From Endozoicomonas elysicola (GTDB lineage: Bacteria > Pseudomonadota > Gammaproteobacteria > Pseudomonadales > Endozoicomonadaceae): a stretch of DNA of 64,000 nt. The stretch is taken from contig NZ_JOJP01000001.1 of assembly GCF_000710775.1 (NCBI RefSeq), positions 5,342,027-5,406,026 of the forward strand. The letters are read 5' to 3'. The notes below the pieces were generated by a model that ran no database searches, was not told the origin of the DNA, and saw nothing but the letters and a program-made list of their open reading frames with translations. Each line of letters opens with the position of its first letter. Position 1 is the first letter of the stretch. Shown here piece after piece: positions 53,906 to 64,000 of this stretch. The position numbers and the translations under genes were made by a program.

Positions 53906-56326
53906 TCATCCTTCGACTTTTCTCAAAGTAAACTGGTAACTGCTGCCACGAAGACCGGAAAGATCAGCCTTGATCTCTCCTTTTTCATTGAATGAGATTC
54001 GCTGCTCAGGGTCTGCGATCAGCTGTAGATTGCCATCCATGGCAAAAGAAACTCGTCCCCAGCTTCGGGTCGGATCTGAAACGGCCACATGAATCAGGTC
54101 TTCTGAAGGTTCCACCATGATCGACATCGGATCGTATGCAGTAACGACCCCGGCTCGCCCCTCTTCCCAGAAGTTGGCAGCCAGCAGACCGCTTTCAGGG
54201 TGCTCAATGGCCTGAACCTGATCATTGTTTGCCAGTACATTAACCGACGATTCACGTACAAATGAGTCCAGTTTCTGCTGATCTGCTCCAGGCAACATGG
54301 CAAAGGCGTAATCCGTGCCGCTATCGTGTGGCAGTACAGCTGTTGTAAAGCAACCCTCAACCGGGCCACGGTTCACACCAACGTCAGACCAGTCACCTTT
54401 TCTGCATAAGCGGGATACTTCTGCTGGTACCGGTGTCAGCATGACATAGCCAAGGTTGGTGCCCGACTTAACATCATTGATATGGAGCTGTTGTAACTCG
54501 CCATTAAACTGGCCACCTGAAGCCAGTACGTGACCATTGACAGTGACCTGAACCAGGTCACCTTCCCGGCGGTTTTCCATGGTTGTTAATGCGGGAACTT
54601 CACTTTTATTACGAATCCCGGCGCCAAGCGAAATAACCACATCATCCAGCATGAACCAGGATTTCTTCGCCTGAAGCTGGTTATTCCAGTTGGTGAAATT
54701 CATACCTGCTGTACCACGACTGCCCAGCTGACTGCCGCCAACCCAATCCATCCTGTTTTGCCGGCCACTGCGCTGAGCACTGAGCTGGCCACTGCACAAC
54801 CCCCGTTTCTCATCGAGCACAGTAGTTCCTGGCAGGCGGTACGGATCAACCACAGGCCAGAAGTTACCGTAATGTTCCTGCTGGGCGTTGTAGAGATAGG
54901 TCATACCGTCAGCGGTATACCAGCCTTTCAGGTTCTCACCATTCATACACTCATAGTTACCAACGCGATCTGAGTGCATGGCTATACCAAAGCTCCAGTC
55001 CGGACGGTGATGTACCACCCGATCCATATCAGCAAACTGCCGGTGAGCAGTCCTGGGCGCCAAAGCAGGAATGGACGAATCGTTCAGAATTGTTCGTGCC
55101 AGCTGGTGCGTACTCAGGAATTTCGGATGGTTAAAAAACGCTCCAGAATTATCCTGCTCAATCTGTCCTTTAATAAACGACTTGAGTTGTGCTTTATAAG
55201 GTTCCGGAGCACCCTCTACATAAAGCAGCATGGAATTGAGCATGGCATGGCCAACCTTATGATTCTGGCCGTGTAACCTTGAGATCGCCCGGCCATTCAC
55301 CATGTCCATCATCTGCCCATTCACCATCAGGGGGGCAAAAGCATTCAGCAGTAACGGGTAGATTTTCTGCAGTTCAGGATCCGTCGCCTGCCAGGGGGAA
55401 TCAGCAACCAGCCCCAACAGCAATCCCAGACCTTCCACCATGACCTGCCCATAGGTTCCACTGTATGGAAGATCCTTATGCTGGATGAATGAGCCATCGG
55501 GGTAAAAGCCATCGCCTTTATCCACAAAAGGAAGTACAGGGGACAGAGCTGCAACTGCATCCGCAATCTCTTCAGGGTTCTGATCCAGAATTCCACGAAT
55601 CAACACAACCTGAGCATTGTCTGTGCGGTTACCACCAGTGGACTTAAACAGGGTAGGCGTGGAGGAATAAGGTGCGCCCGCCCCCTCACTGAAGTGGGTT
55701 GGCCTGACGACAAAGTATCGGGAAGCACTGATGTAGTTTTGGACCAGGTCTTTCGGTAATGCATCATAGAGTACGACCATCAGATTACCGGTTACCTTGG
55801 CAATGCCCACCTGCCAGTGCCACCAGTTTCCCCACTCAGCGGCACCTTTGTGATAGTAGTTCTGGTTCAGCAATGTCAGGCTATTCACCAGCGTCTGCAG
55901 AAGTTCAGGATTACTTTCCAGCTCTCCCCCGCTCATCCGGTAGGCTCTGGCCAGAGTGAACAGTCGCTGATAGGTCGTGTATAAATCACGCCCCAGACGC
56001 TGTTGGCCCGAAGTTGTTTCCTTGTCCAGAACCAGATCAGACCAGAGCCCTTTCCCGGATAGCTGGAGAGTAGACAGCAGCTCTGCAGCCTCTCGGTTTA
56101 CATCGATAATTGACTTCTGAATACCCTCTCCCATCGGCAGTTCAGGGTCTCCAAGATAGTAGCCAGCCCATCGCTGACGGAGCGTGTCATAGGCTCCAGA
56201 CTGAATAATGGATACACCTGAATCAACTGCAGGATGGTTTCCAGTAGCAGTGTCCGAAGTCAGAGCTATACCCGGGGTACTCATAATCAGCGCCGACATC
56301 AGGACGGCAATTTTCGAAGGTTTCAT
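53906..56326 (-). CDS. PL8 hyaluronate/chondroitin-AC-type lyase
   Basis: The lyase has 806 residues and degrades hyaluronan and/or chondroitin by beta-elimination. Its length and layout match the classical PL8 hyaluronate, chondroitin-AC and xanthan lyases rather than the 1000-residue ABC type. The signal peptide ends near residue 22. The toroid carries WGNWWHWQVGIAK, Asn233 (TGGNRTDNA), His283 and Tyr292 (SFIQHKDLPYSGTYG) and Arg346 (VNGRAISR), the usual catalytic set by eye. C-terminal beta-sandwiches begin near GIAMHSDRVGNYECMNGEN. No lipobox. It follows the OmpG-like porin with a 27-bp gap. Confidence 0.9.
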   Translation of the reverse strand: MKPSKIAVLMSALIMSTPGIALTSDTATGNHPAVDSGVSIIQSGAYDTLRQRWAGYYLGDPELPMGEGIQKSIIDVNREAAELLSTLQLSGKGLWSDLVLDKETTSGQQRLGRDLYTTYQRLFTLARAYRMSGGELESNPELLQTLVNSLTLLNQNYYHKGAAEWGNWWHWQVGIAKVTGNLMVVLYDALPKDLVQNYISASRYFVVRPTHFSEGAGAPYSSTPTLFKSTGGNRTDNAQVVLIRGILDQNPEEIADAVAALSPVLPFVDKGDGFYPDGSFIQHKDLPYSGTYGQVMVEGLGLLLGLVADSPWQATDPELQKIYPLLLNAFAPLMVNGQMMDMVNGRAISRLHGQNHKVGHAMLNSMLLYVEGAPEPYKAQLKSFIKGQIEQDNSGAFFNHPKFLSTHQLARTILNDSSIPALAPRTAHRQFADMDRVVHHRPDWSFGIAMHSDRVGNYECMNGENLKGWYTADGMTYLYNAQQEHYGNFWPVVDPYRLPGTTVLDEKRGLCSGQLSAQRSGRQNRMDWVGGSQLGSRGTAGMNFTNWNNQLQAKKSWFMLDDVVISLGAGIRNKSEVPALTTMENRREGDLVQVTVNGHVLASGGQFNGELQQLHINDVKSGTNLGYVMLTPVPAEVSRLCRKGDWSDVGVNRGPVEGCFTTAVLPHDSGTDYAFAMLPGADQQKLDSFVRESSVNVLANNDQVQAIEHPESGLLAANFWEEGRAGVVTAYDPMSIMVEPSEDLIHVAVSDPTRSWGRVSFAMDGNLQLIADPEQRISFNEKGEIKADLSGLRGSSYQFTLRKVEG

Positions 56327-56353
56327 TATCCGATTCCCAAAGTTCTGATGCGG

Positions 56354-57325
56354 TTAGAAGTGACGCTGAATACCAAATTTGATGAAATATTTATCCCTGT
56401 CCGGGTATTCAACCGTCATGTCCGGAGCGTCCCTGTTGTACCCTTTAAAATCAGCAAACTCGTAATAGGTTTCGTAAATGAAATTCCACTTACCGGAGAG
56501 ACCAATATTTCCGTAAACACCAAACCTTGAATAATTAATATCTCGACTCGCACCATGCCGGTCAGGATGATTTGGAACCGTTTCATTGGGCTGATCGGTA
56601 ACATCTCGACCAAGGCCATAACGAATAAATGGATGGATAGAAGAGCGGCCAATTTTATGAGAGTAAACCAGCCTGAACTGCCAGTAATTAATTCTGTAGT
56701 TATTATCAAAATCATCGTACTCAGTATAGAAATGAGGCCTAATTGAAGAAACATTATTAATACGATGAATTAAACCAAACTCTGCTTCATACCCCCAGTC
56801 AGTATACGTTTCTGCAACGGTATCATTAAAACGCTTTCCCTGACTGTCACCCATGTAAATATGACCATTGGCAAACAGCTGATTTTTTGAATTAAGAAAA
56901 TAATCAACCTGAGGGTACAATCGATACTCTTTCTCATATCGATCGATATCATAACCGTTATACCGGAAACCGACACCTGGTCTGAAACGCCAGTTTCCAC
57001 GGCGGATTACCTTGGTAAAGTGAAGCTCAGCCCGATCCGTCATGGAAGTTGTCTGATTATTCAGGTAGAGATTTTCATTAGGGTAATGTTTTTTAAAGAC
57101 ACGCCCCCAGACATTCCACTCATTACTGTCTGGAGAATGAAAAAAACGAATATATGGGGTTAATGAATTCAGTTGTTCATAGTTGTACGGCGCACCTTTC
57201 TGACTTTGATCACTGTACTGCTCATACTCAGAGCCAAACTCTACCCATGTTTTTGCATACCCGTTTACAGAAGATAAAGTTAGAGCTGCCCCCACCAGAA
57301 TACTGACACTGGCTTTTTTAATCAT
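56354..57325 (-). CDS. OmpG-like monomeric porin
   Basis: This outer-membrane beta-barrel has 323 residues with a signal peptide ending GYAK near residue 25. Amphipathic strands alternate through the protein and it ends in IQRHF. The segments MTDRAELHFTKVIRRGNWRF, HPFIRYGLGRDVTD and YSRFGVYGNIGLSGKW align in layout with E. coli OmpG, a 14-stranded monomeric channel for large oligosaccharides. A KdgM-type oligouronate porin is the alternative. It is first in the operon with the PL8 lyase, which fits uptake of unsaturated oligosaccharides. Confidence 0.72.
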   Translation of the reverse strand: MIKKASVSILVGAALTLSSVNGYAKTWVEFGSEYEQYSDQSQKGAPYNYEQLNSLTPYIRFFHSPDSNEWNVWGRVFKKHYPNENLYLNNQTTSMTDRAELHFTKVIRRGNWRFRPGVGFRYNGYDIDRYEKEYRLYPQVDYFLNSKNQLFANGHIYMGDSQGKRFNDTVAETYTDWGYEAEFGLIHRINNVSSIRPHFYTEYDDFDNNYRINYWQFRLVYSHKIGRSSIHPFIRYGLGRDVTDQPNETVPNHPDRHGASRDINYSRFGVYGNIGLSGKWNFIYETYYEFADFKGYNRDAPDMTVEYPDRDKYFIKFGIQRHF

Positions 57326-57606
57326 AAATAGTCTCTGTGCTTAATTAGAATTAGTTATCAAAGAAAAACTGAACCTGCAAAAAAATAGGACAAAGCAGTA
57401 CATGCCCCCTGAAGAAAAGTGCAGTATGCTTTCAGTGATGATTTCAGCAATAAAACAGAAGACTGATTTACAGTGATCACCATCTCGTATTTCCACTCAG
57501 GAGGTGGTTAATTAACAATTGATTATTTCAATAATAAGATTCTCAACAACAAACAAACATTACCTGACTGTTGATTGATATAATAAATACATCACATTTA
57601 CATTTC

Positions 57607-57620
57607 TTGATACAGGTCAA
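57607..57620. promoter_or_regulatory. FNR-type box upstream of the OmpG-like porin operon
   Basis: TTGAT-ACAG-GTCAA matches the consensus exactly. It is the only such site between the terminator at 57815 and the porin gene. Confidence 0.5.
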
Positions 57621-57778
57621 CAATCGCAACCAATTATTTTTCATCTAAAAATTAAAAGACAAAAAAACACCTAATTATTGCGTATCAAGTTTCAAAATCA
57701 TTAGAAATCTTTCGCTTTTATTGCTTTATTACCAAAAAAATCAGTCAAGCCATTATTCATAATTTTTCATCAGAAAAT

Positions 57779-57815
57779 AAAAAAGGTTAAGGTGGATAGA
57801 GCCACCTTAACCTTT
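57779..57815 (-). terminator. Rho-independent terminator of the kdu/GH105 operon
   Basis: A perfect 14-bp stem (57782-57795/57802-57815, 6-nt loop) is followed on the minus strand by a T-rich tract (TTTTTTATTTTC). It lies 22 bp past the GH105 stop. Confidence 0.92.
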
Positions 57816-57837
57816 ATCGATCAGTAAACGATGGTAA

Positions 57838-58908
57838 TCAAGCGCAGAGCTTGGCCACTTCTTCTGCAGCCAGCAGGAATGCACCTGCACCATAATCAAT
57901 ATTGTGCTCTTTCTTGGTTTCTCTCGGGTTAAAAGCAGGAAGCTGAATCCAACCCATCATGCCATCATCGTGGACACAGGTTTTCAGAGCAGCCCAGGCC
58001 TTTTCCAGAGCTGGCATATAGGCGTCACGATCCAGGATACCGTTGTTGATACCCCAGGCCATACCATGAGCAAACAGAGAAGTAGCACTGGACTCTGGTG
58101 ATGGGAAGCTTTCAGGGTCAAGCATACTGGCACGCCAGAAGCCATCGTCGCCCTGCAGCTTCACAACCGCTTCACAAAGCTTCACAAAGAGATCGATGTA
58201 CTTCTGACGGTCAGCATGATCTTCAGGCATATGATCCAGTACACGACAGATAGCGGAAACTACCCAGCCATTACCACGACCCCAGAATACTTTTGCGCCA
58301 TTTTCTTCACGCAGCTCGCCACCCTGACCATCTGGAATATAACGTTTGTCACGGTAGAACAGATCAGTTTCCGGATCCAACAGGTGCTCAACACTATCCC
58401 ACCACAGGGTATTCATGGCATCCAGATACTTTGGTTCACCCGTCATCTCAGTCAGCATCGCAAACGCTGGAGGAGCCATAAACAAGGAATCACACCACCA
58501 CCAGTCTTCACGACCTGGCTTTGGATCGTTCAGCATCAGGTCAAAGGCTTCAATAGAAGATTCCATCATGAAATCTTCTTTCATGGCCTGATAGAGTTCC
58601 AGATAGGTCTGGCAACAGGTATGGTCATCGGCAAAGCGGTCTTCCGGACCTACTTTCCACTGGTTGGCTTTGGCCCACTTGATCGCTGAATTCAGGTATT
58701 TGCTGTCATCAGTAGCACGCCAGGCGGCCATAACACCGGTATACATAACACCGCGTTCCCAGTCAGTGCCCTTAATGTAATAGGTGGCACCACTGCGGCG
58801 GATCCAGGACTTGGTTGGGTTTTCCAACTGCCAGTCGCATACCATGCGTATCAGCTTAACCGCTTCTGCATGATCAAAAACGGCAGGAAGAGTCTTTTGT
58901 TCAGTCAT
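57838..58908 (-). CDS. GH105-type unsaturated uronyl hydrolase
   Basis: This cytoplasmic hydrolase frees the 4,5-unsaturated uronic acid from the non-reducing end of lyase products by hydrating the double bond. It has 356 residues from ATG 58908; the frame extends to 58956. An alpha/alpha toroid with DDHTCCQTY, DWWWCDSLFMAPPAF (catalytic Asp region) and FWGRGNGWVVSA fits the GH105 (YteR-like) pattern rather than GH88, where glucuronyl hydrolases of glycosaminoglycan loci usually fall. No signal peptide. Neighbours KduD and KduI would take its product onward. Confidence 0.87.
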   Translation of the reverse strand: MTEQKTLPAVFDHAEAVKLIRMVCDWQLENPTKSWIRRSGATYYIKGTDWERGVMYTGVMAAWRATDDSKYLNSAIKWAKANQWKVGPEDRFADDHTCCQTYLELYQAMKEDFMMESSIEAFDLMLNDPKPGREDWWWCDSLFMAPPAFAMLTEMTGEPKYLDAMNTLWWDSVEHLLDPETDLFYRDKRYIPDGQGGELREENGAKVFWGRGNGWVVSAICRVLDHMPEDHADRQKYIDLFVKLCEAVVKLQGDDGFWRASMLDPESFPSPESSATSLFAHGMAWGINNGILDRDAYMPALEKAWAALKTCVHDDGMMGWIQLPAFNPRETKKEHNIDYGAGAFLLAAEEVAKLCA

Positions 58909-58990
58909 CGTCGTATTAATCTGTTTTCGTAACCCATGAGCTAAGTATCCGGCCATATGGTTTCAAAGATGTCATATGGACAGTTACTTA

Positions 58991-59020
58991 TAAATAAGGG
59001 CTCTGCTGAGCCCTTATTTA
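58991..59020 (-). terminator. Hairpin between kduD and GH105
   Basis: A perfect 13-bp stem TAAATAAGGGCTC/GAGCCCTTATTTA with a TGCT loop lies 7 bp past the kduD stop. Its ends are T-rich on both strands, so partial termination is possible. Confidence 0.7.
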
Positions 59021-59026
59021 TTCCAA

Positions 59027-59791
59027 TCAGCGAGCCAGCCAGCCGCCATCTACTGCTACGGTGTAGCCGTTAACGTAGTCACTGGCATCAGAAGCCAGGA
59101 ATACAACAGGGCCAGCCAGGTCTTCTGGTGTTCCCCAGCGGTTTGCAGGAATACGGCCCAGGATTTCAGCATTACGCTTCTCATCAGCACGCAGAGCGGT
59201 CGTGTTGTCAGTAGCCATATAGCCAGGAGCAATGGCGTTGACATTAATACCGTGCTGAGCCCACTCACAGGCCAGCAAACGAGTCAGACCGGCGATACCA
59301 CTCTTACTGGAAGTGTAAGACGGTACGCGGATACCACCCTGGAAAGACAGCATGGACGCGATATTGATGATCTTGCCACCTTTACCTTGCTCCAGAAACT
59401 GCTTGGCAACCGCCTGGCTCAGGAAGAATGGGGTTTTCAGGTTAATATCCATAACCTCATCCCAGTCTTTTTCGCTGAAGTTCACAGAATCTTCACGACG
59501 GATGATGCCCGCATTGTTGACCAGGATGTCTACTCGGCCAAACACTTCTACGGTTTCCTTAACGATACGCTCAACCGGCTCAATGCTCAGCAGGTTAGCT
59601 TCAACAAAGTGAAAACGACGGCCAGTTGCTTCAATCTTTTCACGGGTTTCAGGCGCATCGATATGACCGACAGCACAGATATCAGCACCAGCCTGAGCCA
59701 GTGCAACTGCCATACCCTGTCCCAGACCGGTATTAGCGCCAGTAACCAGGGCTACTTTGCCGTCGAGGCTGAAAGAAAACTGTTGAGTCAT
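59027..59791 (-). CDS. kduD: 2-keto-3-deoxygluconate 5-dehydrogenase KduD
   Basis: This NAD(P)-dependent short-chain dehydrogenase interconverts 2,5-diketo-3-deoxygluconate and 2-keto-3-deoxygluconate. It has 254 residues. The nucleotide motif TGANTGLGQGMA, NNAGII and catalytic Tyr-x3-Lys in SYTSSKSG are present, with GYMATDNTTALRAD and the usual C-terminal GGWLAR. It stands directly after kduI, as in pectin and glycosaminoglycan pathways. Confidence 0.95.
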   Translation of the reverse strand: MTQQFSFSLDGKVALVTGANTGLGQGMAVALAQAGADICAVGHIDAPETREKIEATGRRFHFVEANLLSIEPVERIVKETVEVFGRVDILVNNAGIIRREDSVNFSEKDWDEVMDINLKTPFFLSQAVAKQFLEQGKGGKIINIASMLSFQGGIRVPSYTSSKSGIAGLTRLLACEWAQHGINVNAIAPGYMATDNTTALRADEKRNAEILGRIPANRWGTPEDLAGPVVFLASDASDYVNGYTVAVDGGWLAR

Positions 59792-59885
59792 GATACTTCC
59801 TTAAATTCTTGAGCTTTCCAACGCTGCTGTTAATAACGCTTTTTACGAAACAACAGGTCAGTCACAAACTATCTTGATCTTTTCG

Positions 59886-59908
59886 ATCCTCATGCTAGGC
59901 ATGAGGAT
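59886..59908 (-). other. Intercistronic hairpin between kduI and kduD
   Basis: The perfect 10-bp stem ATCCTCATGC/GCATGAGGAT with a 3-nt loop lies 12 bp past the kduI stop. There is no T-run. Confidence 0.6.
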
Positions 59909-59920
59909 TATTCAATACGA

Positions 59921-60751
59921 TTACTTCAGGTCGCCCATTGGCACGAAGTCCATATCAGAGAAGGTCTGGTTCTCACCAGCCATGCCCCAGATAAAGGTGT
60001 AGTTAGCACTGCCAACACCGGAGTGGATGGACCAGCTTGGGCTGATAACCGCCTGTTCGTTGCGCACTACTAGGTGACGGGTCTCTGTTGGTTCACCCAT
60101 CATATGGAAAACAACACCGTCGTCTTTCATATCAAAGTAGAAGTACACTTCCATACGACGCTCATGGGTATGGCAAGGCATGGTGTTCCAGATGCTGCCT
60201 GGCTCAAGAATGGTCATACCCATAGCCAGCTGGCAGGTGTCCAGTACCGCTGGAACCATGTACTTGTAGATCGTGCGACGGTTACAGGTTTCAGAATCAC
60301 CCAGTGTTTCAGGGCTGGCCATTTCCTGGGTGATTTTCTTGGTTGGGTAAGCTGCGTGTGCTGGTGCACTGTTCAGGTAGAACTTGGCTGGCTTGTCAGC
60401 ATCAACGCTGGCAAAGGCGACTTCTTTAGCGCCCATGCCAATATACAGGGCTTCGCGGCTGCCAATTTCGTGCTCAACACCATCAACAATAATGATACCG
60501 GCTTCGCCAATATTGATAGCACCCAGCTCACGGCGAGCCAGGAAGAAGTCAGCACCGATTTCCTTGCCGGCTTCCAGTTTTACGGCTTCAGTGCCAGGCA
60601 TGCAGCCACCGGCAATCACGCGGTCAACATGGCTGTAGGTCAGATTGATAGTACCGTTGGCAAAAATGCCATCGATCAGAAACTCACGACGCAGACCTTC
60701 GGTGTCCAGCTGTTTTGCGTGATCACTGTGAATTGGCTGACGAATTTCCAT
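59921..60751 (-). CDS. kduI: 5-keto-4-deoxyuronate isomerase KduI
   Basis: This zinc cupin isomerase acts on 5-keto-4-deoxyuronate, the open form of the unsaturated uronate. It has 276 residues from ATG 60751 with AGAGAGA upstream, close to the 278 of E. coli KduI; the frame extends to 60778. Metal-binding region [17 protein letters not shown] and the family pattern [20 protein letters not shown] at the start are clear. Confidence 0.96.
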   Translation of the reverse strand: MEIRQPIHSDHAKQLDTEGLRREFLIDGIFANGTINLTYSHVDRVIAGGCMPGTEAVKLEAGKEIGADFFLARRELGAINIGEAGIIIVDGVEHEIGSREALYIGMGAKEVAFASVDADKPAKFYLNSAPAHAAYPTKKITQEMASPETLGDSETCNRRTIYKYMVPAVLDTCQLAMGMTILEPGSIWNTMPCHTHERRMEVYFYFDMKDDGVVFHMMGEPTETRHLVVRNEQAVISPSWSIHSGVGSANYTFIWGMAGENQTFSDMDFVPMGDLK

Positions 60752-60815
60752 AAGTCTCTCTTCTCTGCTCTTTATCATGAGAAGACGTGTTCAGACACAT
60801 CCTCTATTAATTCGG

Positions 60816-60841
60816 AAAAAAAAGTCCGCCCGAAGACGGAC
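60816..60841 (-). terminator. Terminator between kbaY and kduI
   Basis: On the minus strand the stem GTCCGTC/GGCGGAC (one G-T pair) has a TTCG tetraloop followed by eight T. It lies 36 bp past the aldolase stop. This should end or sharply reduce transcription, so kduI-kduD-GH105 probably have a promoter in about 60752-60815 or rely on readthrough. Confidence 0.9.
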
Positions 60842-60876
60842 AAAGGCTACTTGGTTCTTTACACACTCAAGACCGC

Positions 60877-62921
<2,045 letters not shown>

Positions 62922-63356
62922 TTAAATTCCATCATCCATAGCGTCAGTGCTTTTCACCGCACGCAGTTCCTGCTGGAAGCTCTTGATGTTTTCTACCCCG
63001 GTTTCCATCACCTGTTGAACCAGCTCTCCCAGTTCCATGCCATCGCGTTCAAGACAGGCTTCAGCAGCCATCACCAGGTTGGTGCCGGAAATCACATCCG
63101 CATTAGTCATATCAGCAGCTACTTTCGCTGAACGCTGAAAAGGTGAGCCACCAGGAATATCAGTCAGGAACAGAACGCCTTCGCCGCTGTCAACTTTGTC
63201 TGCTGCTTCGCGGAGCTTTTGCTCCAGCTCATCGGTAGACATAGACTCCAGGAAGTCCACATACTCAACCTGTGGATTTTCACCAGCAATGGCATTCACG
63301 GCAGACTGGTAGCCGGTGGCAAAGTTAAGATGGCCAGTAATTACGAGACCGATCAT
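62922..63356 (-). CDS. agaF: PTS mannose-family IIA component (AgaF-like)
   Basis: This cytoplasmic phosphocarrier takes phosphate from HPr and passes it to IIB. It has 144 residues from ATG 63356 with GAGGA 8 nt upstream. The phosphorylated His is His9 in LVITGHLNFATG, and FLTDIPGGSPFQ is the other family landmark. It is the only IIA in the window and could serve both IIC/IID sets. Confidence 0.93.
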   Translation of the reverse strand: MIGLVITGHLNFATGYQSAVNAIAGENPQVEYVDFLESMSTDELEQKLREAADKVDSGEGVLFLTDIPGGSPFQRSAKVAADMTNADVISGTNLVMAAEACLERDGMELGELVQQVMETGVENIKSFQQELRAVKSTDAMDDGI

Positions 63357-63449
63357 GTTCAATTCCTCAATACTTCAACATGCCATCCTGATGTGCTGCA
63401 GGGAGAAGATGACATTCTATAAAGACGATTAAGAGCTAAAGGCTTTTCA

Positions 63450-63468
63450 GAGGGGAGAAACTCCCCTC
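63450..63468 (-). other. Intercistronic hairpin between IID and agaF
   Basis: The perfect 8-bp stem GAGGGGAG/CTCCCCTC with a 3-nt loop lies 11 bp past the IID stop. There is no T-run, so it is more likely a processing or stability element. Confidence 0.6.
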
Positions 63469-63479
63469 GATGAACGTTG

Positions 63480-64000
63480 TTACAGGATGCCCAGGTACTT
63501 ACCGGCAATACCGATCACCATGGTCAGACCAATCAGGCCGCTGGGTGATTTACCTTTCTGCACCAGGTAATACATCATGAAGACAAAACCAAGGGGCAAC
63601 AGGTTTGGCATGATCTTATCGAGAAGATCCGTCTGTATGTGCACCGTCGCCTGCCCGGCCTCCACCACCAACGGTGTGGAGATCTTGATAAAGCTGGCAC
63701 TGAGTGCACCAACCACGGTCAAACCAAGAATGGTGGCCGCACGGGACAGCAGAACTGTTTTCTCTTTCAGCTGAGCCAGGGCATTCACACCGGACTGGTA
63801 GCCGTAGAAGGTCAACCAGAAGTACAGTGGGAAGTGAATCATCTGGTACAGGAAGAAGAACACGAAAGGTCCTGCCACACTGCCGTCCAGAGCAATCGAT
63901 GCACCGATACCCAGGGTGATTGGCATCAGGGTCATGTGGTCGATAGCATCACCGATACCACCGGTAGGCCCCATTGCTGCTACTTTCAGAGAACGAATGG
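63480..64000 (-). CDS. PTS mannose-family IID component, N-terminus beyond the window
   Basis: The frame continues without a stop to the window edge (codons before the Met read IRSLKVAA). At least the C-terminal 173 residues are present. Motifs MGPTGGIGDAIDHMTLMP and LLPLGFVFMMYYLVQKGKSP match the IID at 41850 but the two are clearly distinct. Partner IIB and IIC genes are expected just upstream, beyond 64000. Confidence 0.9.
   Translation of the reverse strand, partial: IRSLKVAAMGPTGGIGDAIDHMTLMPITLGIGASIALDGSVAGPFVFFFLYQMIHFPLYFWLTFYGYQSGVNALAQLKEKTVLLSRAATILGLTVVGALSASFIKISTPLVVEAGQATVHIQTDLLDKIMPNLLPLGFVFMMYYLVQKGKSPSGLIGLTMVIGIAGKYLGIL

Larger units (their letters stand above)
57326..57837 (-). 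promoter_or_regulatory. AT-rich promoter region of the porin-PL8 operon
   Basis: These 512 bp hold no gene. They contain an exact FNR-type box (57607-57620), long A/T runs and, at the right end, the terminator of the GH105 gene. The FNR box is 282 bp from the porin start, which implies a long leader or a second element. Confidence 0.5.

Overview
The window reads as chromosome of a marine, animal-associated gammaproteobacterium. The gene content (complete type II secretion operon, classical autotransporters, OprD-like and OmpG-like porins, mannose-family PTS, several glycosaminoglycan lyases) would suit Endozoicomonas or a close relative. That assignment is inference from content and codon flavour, not from any marker gene.

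Layout. 1-1931: tail of an unknown gene and an SSS-family sodium symporter. 2198-14290 (+): one tightly coupled type II secretion operon, gspC to gspN, interrupted only by dispersed palindromic repeats inside or just before the pseudopilin genes. 14355-15815 (-): OprD-like porin, convergent with gspN and divergent from an autotransporter (16292-18484, +). 18766-28080 (+): operon of a Tat-lipoprotein sulfatase, a divergent PL8 lyase lipoprotein and three exported proteins (DUF1961-like, a two-domain LamG-like/toroid protein, a pectate-lyase-like beta-helix) without firm function. 28154-33171: a peptide/amino-acid module (M20 amidohydrolase, DcuC carrier, isoaspartyl dipeptidase IadA, LysR regulator). 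33268-41134 (-): operon sulfatase, PL6 chondroitinase-B-like lipoprotein, PL8 chondroitinase-ABC-like lyase, sulfatase. 41525-41789: a MITE. 41850-43500 (-): PTS IIC-IID pair of the N-acetylgalactosamine type. 43647-47416 (-): a third chondroitinase-ABC-like PL8 with a GlyGly-CTERM tail, followed by its rhombosortase. 47679-57325 (-): operon OmpG-like porin, PL8 hyaluronate/chondroitin-AC-type lyase, repeat autotransporter, DUF2264 protein, anaerobic sulfatase-maturating enzyme. 57838-64000 (-): PTS IID (cut by the window end), PTS IIA, N-acetylhexosamine-6-P deacetylase, tagatose-bisphosphate aldolase, KduI, KduD, GH105 unsaturated uronyl hydrolase.

Together these make a nearly complete chondroitin/dermatan sulfate and hyaluronan utilisation locus. 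Lyases at the surface or in the periplasm depolymerise the chain, porins pass the oligosaccharides, sulfatases (activated by the radical-SAM enzyme) remove sulfate, and the PTS takes up GalNAc or unsaturated disaccharide. GH105 splits off the unsaturated uronate, KduI/KduD convert it towards 2-keto-3-deoxygluconate, and deacetylase plus aldolase process the amino sugar. PTS IIB, the GalN-6-P deaminase, the tagatose-6-P kinase, KdgK and Eda are not in the window.

Two threads tie the locus together. First, 14-bp FNR/Anr-type boxes (TTGAY-N4-RTCAA) lie upstream of five operons, with one-mismatch versions before three more, which suggests oxygen-responsive control. Second, the T2SS, the GlyGly-CTERM lyase and the adjacent rhombosortase form a likely secretion and surface-sorting route. 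The least explained part is the operon at 18766-28080.
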